Source: Rahnella inusitata
Lineage (GTDB): Bacteria > Pseudomonadota > Gammaproteobacteria > Enterobacterales > Enterobacteriaceae
Assembly: GCF_003263515.1 (NCBI RefSeq)
Contig: NZ_JYDE01000001.1
Location: 1-64,000 of the forward strand
Length of the DNA stretch: 64,000 bases
Reading direction: 5' to 3'
The notes beneath the pieces were generated by a model. That model did no database searches. It saw nothing but the letters and a program-made list of their open reading frames with translations, and was not told where the DNA came from. Positions within the stretch are counted from its first letter, which is position 1; every line of letters begins with the position of its first letter. The translations under genes were made by a program, and so were the position numbers. Of the stretch, positions 36,412 through 45,174 are shown one piece after another.

Positions 36412-38058
36412 ATGAACACAGGCACACCCCTCGGGGCGTGGATCCTCGCGCTCCTGCTCACGGTGAGCGGCGGGGCGGTACAGGCGAAAACGCCCCCCGA
36501 CCAGCTGCTTATCGGCATGAACATGAACAACCTGCTGACGCTCGATCCGGCCGCCATGACCGGCAATGACATCGTCGGCATTGTGGTGAATCTCTATGAC
36601 CCGCTGATTGAACTGGATCCTCAGGAGCTGACCAACGTCCGTCCGGCGCTGGCGACCTCCTGGGAGGTCAACGATGCCCGGGATCTGATCACATTTCATC
36701 TGCGCGACGGCGTGAAATTCCACTCCGGAAATCCGGTCACGGCAGAAGATCTGGTGTGGTCGATGCGCCGGATCCTTCACCTGAATCTGGCGCAGGCATC
36801 GGTATGGAAATCTTACGGCTTCACCAAAAAGAATGTCGATGAGATGGTGCGCACGCCGTCGCCGGGTATTGTCGAAATTCAGCTTCCCAAACCCAATGAC
36901 CCGAAACTGGTGATTTACTCGCTGGCCGCGCTGGGCAGTGTGGTGGCGCTGGACAGTAAAACCGTCAAGGCGCATGAAGTGAATGGCGACTGGGGCAACC
37001 GCTGGCTGACGACCAACGAAGCCGGTTCGGGGCCGTTTCGCCTCGACAGCTGGCAGGCAAAAGACGTGCTGAACATGAGCCGCAATCCGCAGTACTGGCG
37101 CGGTGAGCCGCGTCTTACCCGCGTAGTGTTCCGCCATTTTCAGGAATCCCAAACTCTGCGCCTGATGATCGAAAAGGGTGATCTGGACATTGCCAATAAC
37201 ATGGCGGTTTCCGACGTCACCGCGTTAAGCCACGATCCGGCGATGACCGTCGACACGGTGAAAAAAGGCACCATTTATTACGTGGCGATGAGCATGAAGG
37301 AACCGCACTTTGCCAACCCGAAAGTGCGCGAGGCGGTACGCTATCTGATTGATTATCAGGGTATCGGCAAAGCGCTGATGACCGGTTACGGCATTGTGCA
37401 TCAGCGTCCGATTCAGGTCGGGATGCCCGCGACGTTGCCGGATCCGGGCTACAGGCTGGATATCCCACGCGCCAAAGCCTTGCTGGCAGAAGCCGGTTAC
37501 CCGGACGGTTTTGATACCACGCTGCGGGTACTGGCCGATCAGCCCTTCCTCAACATTGCCATTGCCGTCCAGTCCACGCTGATGCAGGCGGGCATTCGCG
37601 CAAAAATCGTTACCGGCACCGGGAACCAGATTTACGGCGCAATGCGCGAACGAAAATTCGACATGCTGGTCGGGCGTGGCGGCAGTGGTGTGGAACCCCA
37701 TCCGCACTCCAGCCTGCGGGCGCTGGTCTATAACCCTGACAACAATGACGCCGCGCGCCTGACCAATTTCCAGGGCTGGCGCACCGGATTTTACGATAAA
37801 CAGCTGAATACGGATATTGATCAGGCGCTGCTCGAACGCGATCCGGAAAAGCAAAAGCAAGATTACTTCGCGATTCAGGAGCGCTACGACGCGCTGATCC
37901 CGGCGCTGGTGCCACTGTCACAGATGGTCGATTCCATCGTGGTGCGTAAGGACGTCAAAAATTATCTGCCGCACCCTTCCGCTACCACTTTCCTGCGTGA
38001 CGTTTATAAAGATGAAAGTCAGGCAACAGCTCCTTCAGCCGGAGGTAAAGGGTTATGA
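36412..38058 (+). CDS. ABC importer substrate-binding protein (DppA/OppA family)
   Basis: A 548-residue family 5 solute-binding protein with signal peptide (VQA). Segments typical of the family are PALATSWEV, FHLRDGVKFHSGNPVTAEDL, and GSGPFRLDSW. It is the first component of the Dpp/Opp-like importer in the operon, four-base-overlapped by the permease gene. The ligand is not determined; many of this family carry non-peptide compounds such as sugars, nickel or glutathione. Ribosome site GGAAGG lies ahead of ATG. Confidence 0.85.
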   Translation: MNTGTPLGAWILALLLTVSGGAVQAKTPPDQLLIGMNMNNLLTLDPAAMTGNDIVGIVVNLYDPLIELDPQELTNVRPALATSWEVNDARDLITFHLRDGVKFHSGNPVTAEDLVWSMRRILHLNLAQASVWKSYGFTKKNVDEMVRTPSPGIVEIQLPKPNDPKLVIYSLAALGSVVALDSKTVKAHEVNGDWGNRWLTTNEAGSGPFRLDSWQAKDVLNMSRNPQYWRGEPRLTRVVFRHFQESQTLRLMIEKGDLDIANNMAVSDVTALSHDPAMTVDTVKKGTIYYVAMSMKEPHFANPKVREAVRYLIDYQGIGKALMTGYGIVHQRPIQVGMPATLPDPGYRLDIPRAKALLAEAGYPDGFDTTLRVLADQPFLNIAIAVQSTLMQAGIRAKIVTGTGNQIYGAMRERKFDMLVGRGGSGVEPHPHSSLRALVYNPDNNDAARLTNFQGWRTGFYDKQLNTDIDQALLERDPEKQKQDYFAIQERYDALIPALVPLSQMVDSIVVRKDVKNYLPHPSATTFLRDVYKDESQATAPSAGGKGL

Positions 38059-39098
38059 CCACGCAAACGCAAACCTGGCGGTCGGGTATTCCGGCAGGTC
38101 GGATCGGCAAACGGCTGGTGCAGGTGGCAGTGACGTTGTTCGGCCTGCTGCTGCTGACGTTTTTCATCGGTCGCGTCATGCCGGTTGATCCGGTACTGGC
38201 GATTGTCGGGCCGGATGCCGACCACAGCACCTATCAGCAGGTCTATCACCAGCTGGGCTTCGACAAACCGCTGTGGACGCAGTTTGGCATCTATCTGTCC
38301 GGGCTGGCGCACGGTGATTTCGGCAATGCGCTGTTAACCGGTAAACCGGTAACGCAGGACATTCTGCGCGTCTTTCCGGCGACAATGGAGCTGGCGACGC
38401 TGGCGATCATTCTCGGCGCGGGCGTCGGCATTCCGCTTGGCGTACTGGCTGCGGCGAAACGTAACAGCGTCGCGGATTATGTGGTGCGCATCATCAGTCT
38501 GGCCGGTTATTCCACGCCGATTTTCTGGGTCGGGATGATGGGACTTTTGGTCTTTTACGCCTGGCTCGGATGGGTGGGTGGCGCGGGGCGTCTGGATTTC
38601 AGCCTCGACGGACAGGTGACGCGTCACAGCGGTTTTATGCTGATTGATTCGCTGATCGCCGGTAACTGGGAGGTGTTTCGCAACGCACTCAATCACCTGA
38701 TCTTGCCTGCCTCCTTGCTCGGTTTTCATTCGCTGGCTTACATCAGCCGCATGACCCGCAGCTTTATGCTGGCTCAGCTCTCGCAGGAATTTATTATTAC
38801 CGCCCGCGTCAAAGGGCTGAGTGAATGGGATGTGCTGTGGAATCATGCGTTTCGCAACATCCTGGTTCAGTTGCTGACCGTGGTCGCGCTGGCCTACGGT
38901 TCGCTGCTCGAAGGTGCGGTATTGATTGAAACCGTCTTCTCATGGCCGGGCTTCGGTTCGTATCTCACCAGCAGCCTGATGCTGGGCGACATGAATGCAG
39001 TAATGGGCTGCGTGCTGGTGGTCGGCATGATTTTCGTGGTGCTGAATTTGCTCTCTGATCTGCTGTATCAGGTCTTTGACCCGAGGACAAAAGTATGA
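38055..39098 (+). CDS. ABC importer permease 1 (DppB type)
   Basis: A 347-residue permease of the DppB/OppB type with six membrane segments. It includes the family loop RVMPVDPVLAIVGPDAD near the N-terminus and the EAA-like ITARVKGLSEWDVLWNHAFR near residue 255, which contacts the ATPases. ATGA overlap with the binding-protein gene before and with the next permease after it. Confidence 0.88.
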   Translation: MTTQTQTWRSGIPAGRIGKRLVQVAVTLFGLLLLTFFIGRVMPVDPVLAIVGPDADHSTYQQVYHQLGFDKPLWTQFGIYLSGLAHGDFGNALLTGKPVTQDILRVFPATMELATLAIILGAGVGIPLGVLAAAKRNSVADYVVRIISLAGYSTPIFWVGMMGLLVFYAWLGWVGGAGRLDFSLDGQVTRHSGFMLIDSLIAGNWEVFRNALNHLILPASLLGFHSLAYISRMTRSFMLAQLSQEFIITARVKGLSEWDVLWNHAFRNILVQLLTVVALAYGSLLEGAVLIETVFSWPGFGSYLTSSLMLGDMNAVMGCVLVVGMIFVVLNLLSDLLYQVFDPRTKV

Positions 39099-40000
39099 CG
39101 ATTTCCCTCGATTCTGTGACGCTCAGCGCGGGCGATGAAAAACGTCAGCGCGTGAAACGGGCGTTTGGCCGTATCGCACATTTTCTGTGGCAGATGGCGT
39201 GCAATCCGCTGACTGCCATCGGTGGTGCGATTGTGCTGGTGCTGATGATTGTGGCGCTGTTTGCGCCATGGATCGCGCCGTTCCATCCGCTGGTGCAGGA
39301 TTTAAACAATGCGCTCAGCCCGCCGTCGGCGGCGCACTGGTTCGGCACCGACGAGTTTGGTCGCGACATTTTCAGCCGTCTGGTGTACGGCTCGCGGATC
39401 ACGCTTTACATCGTGCTGCTGGTGTCGGTGACCGTGGGTCCGCTTGGTTTGCTGCTCGGCGTCACTGCCGGTTATTTCGGCGGCAAAATCGACATGGTGC
39501 TGATGCGCGTGACGGATATTTTCATCTCTTTCCCGAGTCTGGTGCTGGCGCTGGCGTTTGTCGCCGCCCTCGGTCCGGGGCTGGAGCACGTGGTAATCGC
39601 CATTACACTCACCGCGTGGCCACCGATTGCACGTCTGGCGCGAGCCGAAACCCTCTCGCTGCGTCAGGCCGATTTCATCTCGGCGGTACGTTTGCAGGGC
39701 GCCTCTCCGCTGCGTGTGCTGTGGCGTCACATTGTGCCGCTGTGCCTGCCGTCGGTCATCATCCGAATCACCATGAATATGGCGGGCATTATTCTGACTG
39801 CCGCCGGTCTTGGCTTCCTTGGCCTCGGTGCGCAGCCGCCGGATCCGGAATGGGGCGCGATGATTTCCAGTGGTCGTACCTACATGATGGAGTGCTGGTG
39901 GGTGGCAACGATCCCCGGTCTGGCGATCCTGATTAACAGCCTTGCGTTCAACTTTTTAGGAGATGGCCTGCGTGACATCCTCGATCCCCGAAATGACTGA
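39095..40000 (+). CDS. ABC importer permease 2 (DppC type)
   Basis: A 301-residue DppC-type permease. N-terminal family motif LTAIGGAIVLVLM, then FGTDEFGRDIFSRLVYGSR, and the ATPase-contact region LARAETLSLRQADFISAVRL. Ends inside the next ORF: the ATPase start lies 28 bases before this stop. Works as partner of the preceding permease. Confidence 0.88.
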   Translation: MTISLDSVTLSAGDEKRQRVKRAFGRIAHFLWQMACNPLTAIGGAIVLVLMIVALFAPWIAPFHPLVQDLNNALSPPSAAHWFGTDEFGRDIFSRLVYGSRITLYIVLLVSVTVGPLGLLLGVTAGYFGGKIDMVLMRVTDIFISFPSLVLALAFVAALGPGLEHVVIAITLTAWPPIARLARAETLSLRQADFISAVRLQGASPLRVLWRHIVPLCLPSVIIRITMNMAGIILTAAGLGFLGLGAQPPDPEWGAMISSGRTYMMECWWVATIPGLAILINSLAFNFLGDGLRDILDPRND

Positions 40001-40838
40001 CGCTCCGGCGTTACTCGACGTGCGCGACCTGCACGTCAGCTTTGTGAATGGCCGACAGGTCACGCAGGCAGTGCGCGGCGTGTCCTTTCAGCTCGGGCGG
40101 GAAAAACTGGCGATTGTCGGTGAATCCGGTTCGGGAAAATCTACCGTCGGTCGCGCATTGCTTCAGTTGCATCCGGCAAAAGCAAAAATTACCGCCGAAA
40201 GAATGCAGTTCGGCGATGTGGATTTGCTGAATGCTACGCCGAAGCAGATGCGTCAGGTGCGCGGAAAACGCATCTCGATGATTATGCAGGATCCGAAATA
40301 CTCGCTGAATCCGGTGCTGTGCGTCGGCGACCAGATTGCCGAAGCCTGGCGTTCACACCACGCCTGCTCGTATCAGGATGCCAAACGTAAAGTGTTAAAC
40401 ATGCTCGATGTGGTCCGTATTCGCGAACCGGAACGCGTGTACGGCCTGTATCCGCACGAAATTTCGGGCGGGCAGGGGCAGCGCATCATGATCGCCATGA
40501 TGCTTATTACCGACCCCGAAATGGTCATTGCCGACGAACCGACGTCAGCGCTCGACGTCTCCGTTCGTTTGCAGGTGCTGGCGCTGCTCGACGATCTGGT
40601 GAAAACGCGCGGTCTGGGGCTGATTTTTATCAGTCACGACATCAATCTGGTGCGCAGTTTCTGTGACCGCGTACTGGTGATGTACGCTGGCAGGGTAGTG
40701 GAGTCCATCGCTGCGACCGAACTGGATAATGCGCAGCACCCGTATACGCGTGGACTGCTGAATGCGCTGCCGGACATGGATAACCGCCGTTATCCGCTGC
40801 CGGTGATGCAACGTCAGGCCAGCTGGCTGACCGATTAA
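39972..40838 (+). CDS. ABC importer ATPase 1 (DppD type)
   Basis: A 288-residue ATPase with Walker A GESGSGKS, Walker [13 protein letters not shown] and the signature [12 protein letters not shown], where Gly replaces the usual Arg or Lys in SGGQxQR. The GTG at 39972 is the best start because AGGAG (39958-39962) sits nine bases before it; ATG alternatives at 39963 and 39993 have no well-spaced ribosome site. It is shorter than typical DppD (about 330) because the C-terminal oligo-peptide extension is reduced. Confidence 0.85.
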   Translation: MTSSIPEMTDAPALLDVRDLHVSFVNGRQVTQAVRGVSFQLGREKLAIVGESGSGKSTVGRALLQLHPAKAKITAERMQFGDVDLLNATPKQMRQVRGKRISMIMQDPKYSLNPVLCVGDQIAEAWRSHHACSYQDAKRKVLNMLDVVRIREPERVYGLYPHEISGGQGQRIMIAMMLITDPEMVIADEPTSALDVSVRLQVLALLDDLVKTRGLGLIFISHDINLVRSFCDRVLVMYAGRVVESIAATELDNAQHPYTRGLLNALPDMDNRRYPLPVMQRQASWLTD

Positions 40839-40848
40839 GGAGACTGAA

Positions 40849-41634
40849 ATGTCAGTAAAAACCATGATCGACGTTCGCAATCTGAACCTCACGTTTGGTG
40901 AGGGGGCGAAAACCACACAGGTGCTGACGGACGTGAACATTGCCGTGCGCGAGGGGGAGATTTTCGGGCTGGTCGGTGAATCCGGTTCGGGCAAAACCAC
41001 GGTACTGAAATGTCTGGCTGGGTTGTTCACTCACTGGAAGGGCGAGCTGGAAATCGACGGGCAGCAACTCGAGCACAAAATTGGCCGGGACCGCTGCCGT
41101 CTGGTGCGAATGGTGTTTCAGGATCCTTACGGTTCGCTGCACCCGCGCCACACGATTGGCGACATTCTGGAAGAGCCGCTGCAAATTCACCGCATCGACC
41201 AGCGCGACCGGCGCATCAATTCTATTCTGGAGAAAGTCGGCCTGAACCGCGGTTTTCGCAGCCGTTATCCGCATCAGCTTTCCGGCGGTCAGCGGCAGCG
41301 CGTCGCTATCGCCCGCGCGTTGATCCTAAAACCGCGCGTCTTGCTGCTCGATGAACCGACCTCTGCGCTGGATGTTTCAGTGCAGGCGGAAATCCTCAAT
41401 TTGTTGTTCGATCTTCAAAAAGAGGAAGGGCTGACGTATCTGATGGTGACGCACGATTTGGGCGTTATTGCCCATCTCTGCCAGCGCGTTGCGGTGATGA
41501 AGTTTGGAAAAATTCTCGAGACGCTGGAGACGGATGCGCTGCTTCGCGGCGATATTGCGCAGGATTACACTCGCGTGCTGGTAGACGCCAGCCGTGATTA
41601 CAGTCGGGAAATGGCGGCGAAAGTGATGTTGTAA
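40849..41634 (+). CDS. ABC importer ATPase 2 (DppF type)
   Basis: A 261-residue DppF-type ATPase: Walker A GESGSGKTTVLK, signature LSGGQRQRVAIARAL, Walker [13 protein letters not shown]. It lacks the C-terminal cluster domain of long DppF proteins (about 330 residues), so the pair is shortened on both sides. It completes the operon, ten bases after the preceding ATPase. Confidence 0.87.
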   Translation: MSVKTMIDVRNLNLTFGEGAKTTQVLTDVNIAVREGEIFGLVGESGSGKTTVLKCLAGLFTHWKGELEIDGQQLEHKIGRDRCRLVRMVFQDPYGSLHPRHTIGDILEEPLQIHRIDQRDRRINSILEKVGLNRGFRSRYPHQLSGGQRQRVAIARALILKPRVLLLDEPTSALDVSVQAEILNLLFDLQKEEGLTYLMVTHDLGVIAHLCQRVAVMKFGKILETLETDALLRGDIAQDYTRVLVDASRDYSREMAAKVML

Positions 41635-41653
41635 ATATTGTCGATGAGGACTT

Positions 41654-41687
41654 TGCACCGTTCCGGTCAATGCTTTAGAACGGTGCA
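41654..41687. terminator. Bidirectional stem between convergent dppF-type gene and terW
   Basis: TGCACCGTTC (41654-41663) and GAACGGTGCA (41678-41687) form a perfect 10-bp stem that can serve both directions. Confidence 0.75.
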
Positions 41688-41700
41688 GAAAGCATTCGGG

Positions 41701-42180
41701 TTATTTTTGCAGCGTTGTCTGCGGCTGACGCAGCGCAGTCATTAAGTCAGACATGCAGCGATCAACCAGCATTTCAACGGCATCGCTGCGCGACGTGTCC
41801 ACCAGCATTGCCAGACGGTCGATTTTGCGCAAAACGGACATACGCAACGAAAGCGATACCGGCTTCTTCTTTTCTTTATCCAGCGAGACGTGGCTGACGG
41901 TGTCGCTGCTTTTGTGATCATCGCTGGACTGTAGCGCCTGACTCATCTGGCGTAAGACCTTTTTATCCAGCGTGCCTTGTCCGGTCAGTTGATAAGAATG
42001 CGTGGCCTTACTGTACTTAATTTCAGCAGAATAAGTTTCGCGTATTTCCTTTAACGCCCTGGTCAGCGTGGGTTCGGAACAGCCAAGCTCGGTGATGATT
42101 CTTGTCGCCGACACCGGTTGGGTGTTACCGAGTAATTGCGCCAGTCGGAAAATACGTGCTTGTTTTGTGCTGAGTTGCAT
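41701..42180 (-). CDS. terW: TerW, predicted ter-locus transcription regulator
   Basis: A 159-residue protein: residues 1-60 form a winged HTH (TRIITELGCSEPTLTRALKE), and residues 105-145 resemble a ribbon-helix-helix segment (SLSLRMSVLRKIDRLAML with RSDAVEML). It resembles TerW of the Serratia/E. coli tellurite locus, described as a regulator of ter expression. It is the last gene of the leftward cluster, 163 bases behind the CitE-like gene, so it may have its own promoter. Combination of HTH with RHH fold is an unusual layout; DNA binding is inferred. Confidence 0.75.
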   Translation of the reverse strand: MQLSTKQARIFRLAQLLGNTQPVSATRIITELGCSEPTLTRALKEIRETYSAEIKYSKATHSYQLTGQGTLDKKVLRQMSQALQSSDDHKSSDTVSHVSLDKEKKKPVSLSLRMSVLRKIDRLAMLVDTSRSDAVEMLVDRCMSDLMTALRQPQTTLQK

Positions 42181-42342
42181 GGTTAGTCAGTGCCTGTCGT
42201 CGTTTAATGGGCGATGGTGCATGGAAAATTCGGGTTATCTTCATGTGTTTCCCTTCTTACTACCTTTCCATGGCGCCTGCAGGGCCGAAAATCCTAGCAG
42301 GGGTTTCCTCAACATCAGGTAAATCAACCTGTGAGAAAATGC

Positions 42343-43299
42343 TTAATTCAGGTGGTTGGCCGTGAAAAACCGGACGCCATCCTGCGTTTCTTCCTGCGCA
42401 ATGCCGTAAATTTGCGCCTGTTCGAGCACGCGTGCTGCCCAGCGGCGATGGGTCGCAGGTTCGCACATCGCGCCCTGAGATTTAAAGACCGCCTGACTGG
42501 AGTTCAGAATGCGCAGCGCATCGGCGTGATCGGCAGACGTGACCATCAGCGCACGTTCGATTTTGGCGATCTGATTCGGATGGATAGCCGTTTTGCCTAC
42601 CAGCCCGTGCGCCATATCCAGCGCCAGCTCTTTTTCCATCACGTCGTGATCGTCAATGTGCTCACACACCGGTGAGGTCAGCGCGAAATCACGCGAGCCA
42701 AACACCGCGACCAGCATTTTAATCACGTAACCCATCGGGCTGTCATAAAGCGTGAGATTGCGCGGGCGGCGCAGCGAAATCACGTTCATCAGATCGTTAC
42801 CGCCAATACGCAGCGCGATAATACGTGAATGGCACGGATGCTCCAGCAGCGCCGTCGCGAGCTTGCGCATTTGCATCACGTCAAACACATCTTCGGTTTC
42901 CAGCGTCGGCATCATGCACAGGTGCGTGTCTTTCATGATGTCCCACCAGACCGGCAGCGATTCCAGCGTGAACTTCGGTAATACCAACCCGTCAGCAGGG
43001 GTGAGATCTTCCGTTTCGGTGAGGAATTTACCCATCTCGGGGTCACGCGGACGGATAAATACCAGCGGCCAGTCTGCACCCAGACCGGCGTCCTTCGCGG
43101 ATTTCAGCGCGACCAGAATTTGTCGGAGATTTTGCAGCGCCGCAGGAACGTCGGCATCGCTGACCGCATCTTCCAGACAGATAACGATGGAACGCAGCCC
43201 GTCGATTTGATTGTTCAGAATGCTGCCCGCAATATCGTTACGGGTGGCGGGCATGTAAAGCGTAGCGCCCAGCCGGTAGGGAGATAGTCTCTTTGTCAT
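42343..43299 (-). CDS. CitE-like aldolase/citrate lyase of the ter module
   Basis: A 318-residue HpcH/HpaI-family enzyme (TIM barrel) related to citrate lyase beta subunits. Active-site segments SIVICLEDAVSDADV near residue 37, LVFIRPRDPEMG near 79 and MMPTLETEDVFD near 129 carry the arginine and metal-binding glutamate of the family. It overlaps the preceding gene by one base, which implies translational coupling. It lies in the conserved ter-associated biosynthetic module, whose product is proposed to be a nucleoside-like or ribosyl metabolite; its reaction is likely a C-C bond formation or cleavage. Substrate unknown. Confidence 0.82.
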   Translation of the reverse strand: MTKRLSPYRLGATLYMPATRNDIAGSILNNQIDGLRSIVICLEDAVSDADVPAALQNLRQILVALKSAKDAGLGADWPLVFIRPRDPEMGKFLTETEDLTPADGLVLPKFTLESLPVWWDIMKDTHLCMMPTLETEDVFDVMQMRKLATALLEHPCHSRIIALRIGGNDLMNVISLRRPRNLTLYDSPMGYVIKMLVAVFGSRDFALTSPVCEHIDDHDVMEKELALDMAHGLVGKTAIHPNQIAKIERALMVTSADHADALRILNSSQAVFKSQGAMCEPATHRRWAARVLEQAQIYGIAQEETQDGVRFFTANHLN

Positions 43300-44378
43300 C
43301 AGTGAACCTTTTTGATAATGGTGACGGCGCGGTACTGGCCGATGCGGTCACCGACTTCAGTGATGGTGATGTTTTTTTCACGTGCCAGATAGACCAGCAG
43401 CGCGACGTCCGGATCGTTGACGGATCGCACCAGAACGTGCTCCGGCACCCGGCGAAGCACGGCGCGCGTGGCCTCAGCGATGCCCGGCTTAATCCGGTTG
43501 ATGCTCGAAATGTCGTATTCGGCCGCCAGCGAAGCAATCACCCGTTCGCTCTGCGTTTTCAGATGTACGTAATTTTCCGGTAACCATGGGCTGGCAGGAA
43601 TGGCATCGAGATCCAACGCGTTACGGCAGTCGGCCACGGTATCGACCAGCAGGCGGCTGCACTCAAATTCACTCAGGTGATCGCACTTCACGCAGCCATG
43701 CAGCCCCACGGATGACCAAATCGAGCGGGAAATGAGCCCGGAAACCGGTGCGCCCATGATGCCAAACGGGATAAGCCAGTCGTCGTCACTGGCGGAAAGC
43801 CAGGACACGCCGCACGGGTCGGCCAGCACCACCAGACGCGGATCTTGCGGATAGCCGCTACGCGAGGCGAGCGAGCGGCGCAGTTCGCCGGTGATCGCCC
43901 CTTTGCCGGTCCAGCCATCGACAAATACGATGCCTTCGGTACCGTGTTGCGTTTCAATCCAGTCCATCGCTGTTTCGTCGATGCCACGATCGCGGATTAT
44001 GCTCACGCCGTAATGGTGAGACTGTTTGCCCATCGCCCGCAGTGTTTGCTGCAACATCACGCCCAGCGGCACACCAGCGCGTACCAGACTGACCAGCACC
44101 ACCGGCGTATCGCCAAAGCGGGCGGCCAGCGCTTTCGCCAGCATCACCACTTCTTTCGCCAGGCGGACCGCGCCCTGATCCAGCGCGCGGGAAAATAAGT
44201 CCAGATGCCACGCGGTTGGCTCGGGTTCCTGACTCAGCATCTCGGAATAGTGCTTTTCACCGGACTGAATCAGCTGTTCTTTTTGCTCAACCGGTGTCAT
44301 TTCCATTTCTACCGGCGTTAAGAGAAAGTGTACGTCTTCTGGCAGGTACGAGCCGGAAAATGGCGTAAATGGCTGCAT
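43299..44378 (-). CDS. StiP-family phosphoribosyltransferase-like protein with PELOTA-type C-terminus
   Basis: A 359-residue ter-module protein. The N-terminal two thirds look like a phosphoribosyltransferase-type fold with VVLVSLVRAGVPLGVML and EGIVFVDGWTGKGAITGEL (phosphoribosyl-pyrophosphate loop-like); databases group such proteins as StiP and call them cysteine proteases, but catalytic proof is lacking. The last 90 residues match a PELOTA-like RNA-binding fold (LRRVPEHVLVRSVNDPDVAL). I start at the ATG at 44378 with GGGGAGAAATAAT ahead of it; the frame runs on 29 codons upstream but overlaps the preceding gene. Two bases separate the HAD stop from this start. Confidence 0.75.
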   Translation of the reverse strand: MQPFTPFSGSYLPEDVHFLLTPVEMEMTPVEQKEQLIQSGEKHYSEMLSQEPEPTAWHLDLFSRALDQGAVRLAKEVVMLAKALAARFGDTPVVLVSLVRAGVPLGVMLQQTLRAMGKQSHHYGVSIIRDRGIDETAMDWIETQHGTEGIVFVDGWTGKGAITGELRRSLASRSGYPQDPRLVVLADPCGVSWLSASDDDWLIPFGIMGAPVSGLISRSIWSSVGLHGCVKCDHLSEFECSRLLVDTVADCRNALDLDAIPASPWLPENYVHLKTQSERVIASLAAEYDISSINRIKPGIAEATRAVLRRVPEHVLVRSVNDPDVALLVYLAREKNITITEVGDRIGQYRAVTIIKKVH

Positions 44379-44379
44379 A

Positions 44380-45174
44380 TTATTTCTCCCCGGCGGAGTG
44401 ATGACTTTCTGCGAAAATTTTCTGATTAATTTCCTCAGCGAACTGACTCTGTTGTGGCATGCCAAACCAGTTACACAGTTTCATAAAGCGGTGATCGCTC
44501 AGGCTGTCGCCGAGCCCGATGACCGGGAACACGCCGCGTTCTGCCCGCAATTTTTTCAGCAGGAACTGCGTCGCCAGGCCTTTTTCGACCGGTGCTGGCA
44601 ACCACGCAATGTTGTTGCTGTTGCGGTGAATGTAAAAACCTTCCGTAGAGAATGTGGCTTCGATCTCTTTTCCGATGGTATACAGCTCTTCGAGGCGGGT
44701 GCTGTCGGTGTGCTTCATCACCAGATACACCGGCGTGTCGCCATATTCGTAATTAATGCGCGCCCAGCCGCTGATATTGCGCTTAGCCATCAGTTCGGTG
44801 ATGCCCTGCTGCATTGAGAGCAGGCGCTCACGATACGCCGCCAGACTTTCCAGCATATGTGCTTTCCACTCTTCATCCGGCTCGCCCTGCGGGGTGAGGA
44901 TCACCGCGCCGTGTGTGGCAATCGCCCATGAGCTGAACGGAATGGTCACGCGGCTGATTTCTTCTGTGCCGCGTGCGGTAACCGGAATAAAATCAGCATG
45001 TTCGAGCAGCCAGTCCACCAGCATGGATTGTTCTTCGGTCATGAAACTGCGCGCGGACATTGAACGATCCAGCGCGCCCGGACGGAACGGCTCCAGCGCC
45101 AGTTCATCGACCATCTTACGGCGCGTCTGAAACAGCGTATCGTCCAGATCGGAAAAAACGACCGGCTTATTCAT
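44380..45174 (-). CDS. HAD-superfamily phosphatase of the ter module
   Basis: A 264-residue HAD hydrolase. The nucleophile motif is VFSDLDDTLFQTR (DxDxT), motif 2 lies in IPVTARGTEEI, and motif 4 in VIGLGDSLSDHRFMK. It probably removes a phosphate from the pathway intermediate formed by its operon neighbours. It overlaps the preceding PRTase gene by one base (TAATG). Confidence 0.85.
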   Translation of the reverse strand: MNKPVVFSDLDDTLFQTRRKMVDELALEPFRPGALDRSMSARSFMTEEQSMLVDWLLEHADFIPVTARGTEEISRVTIPFSSWAIATHGAVILTPQGEPDEEWKAHMLESLAAYRERLLSMQQGITELMAKRNISGWARINYEYGDTPVYLVMKHTDSTRLEELYTIGKEIEATFSTEGFYIHRNSNNIAWLPAPVEKGLATQFLLKKLRAERGVFPVIGLGDSLSDHRFMKLCNWFGMPQQSQFAEEINQKIFAESHHSAGEK

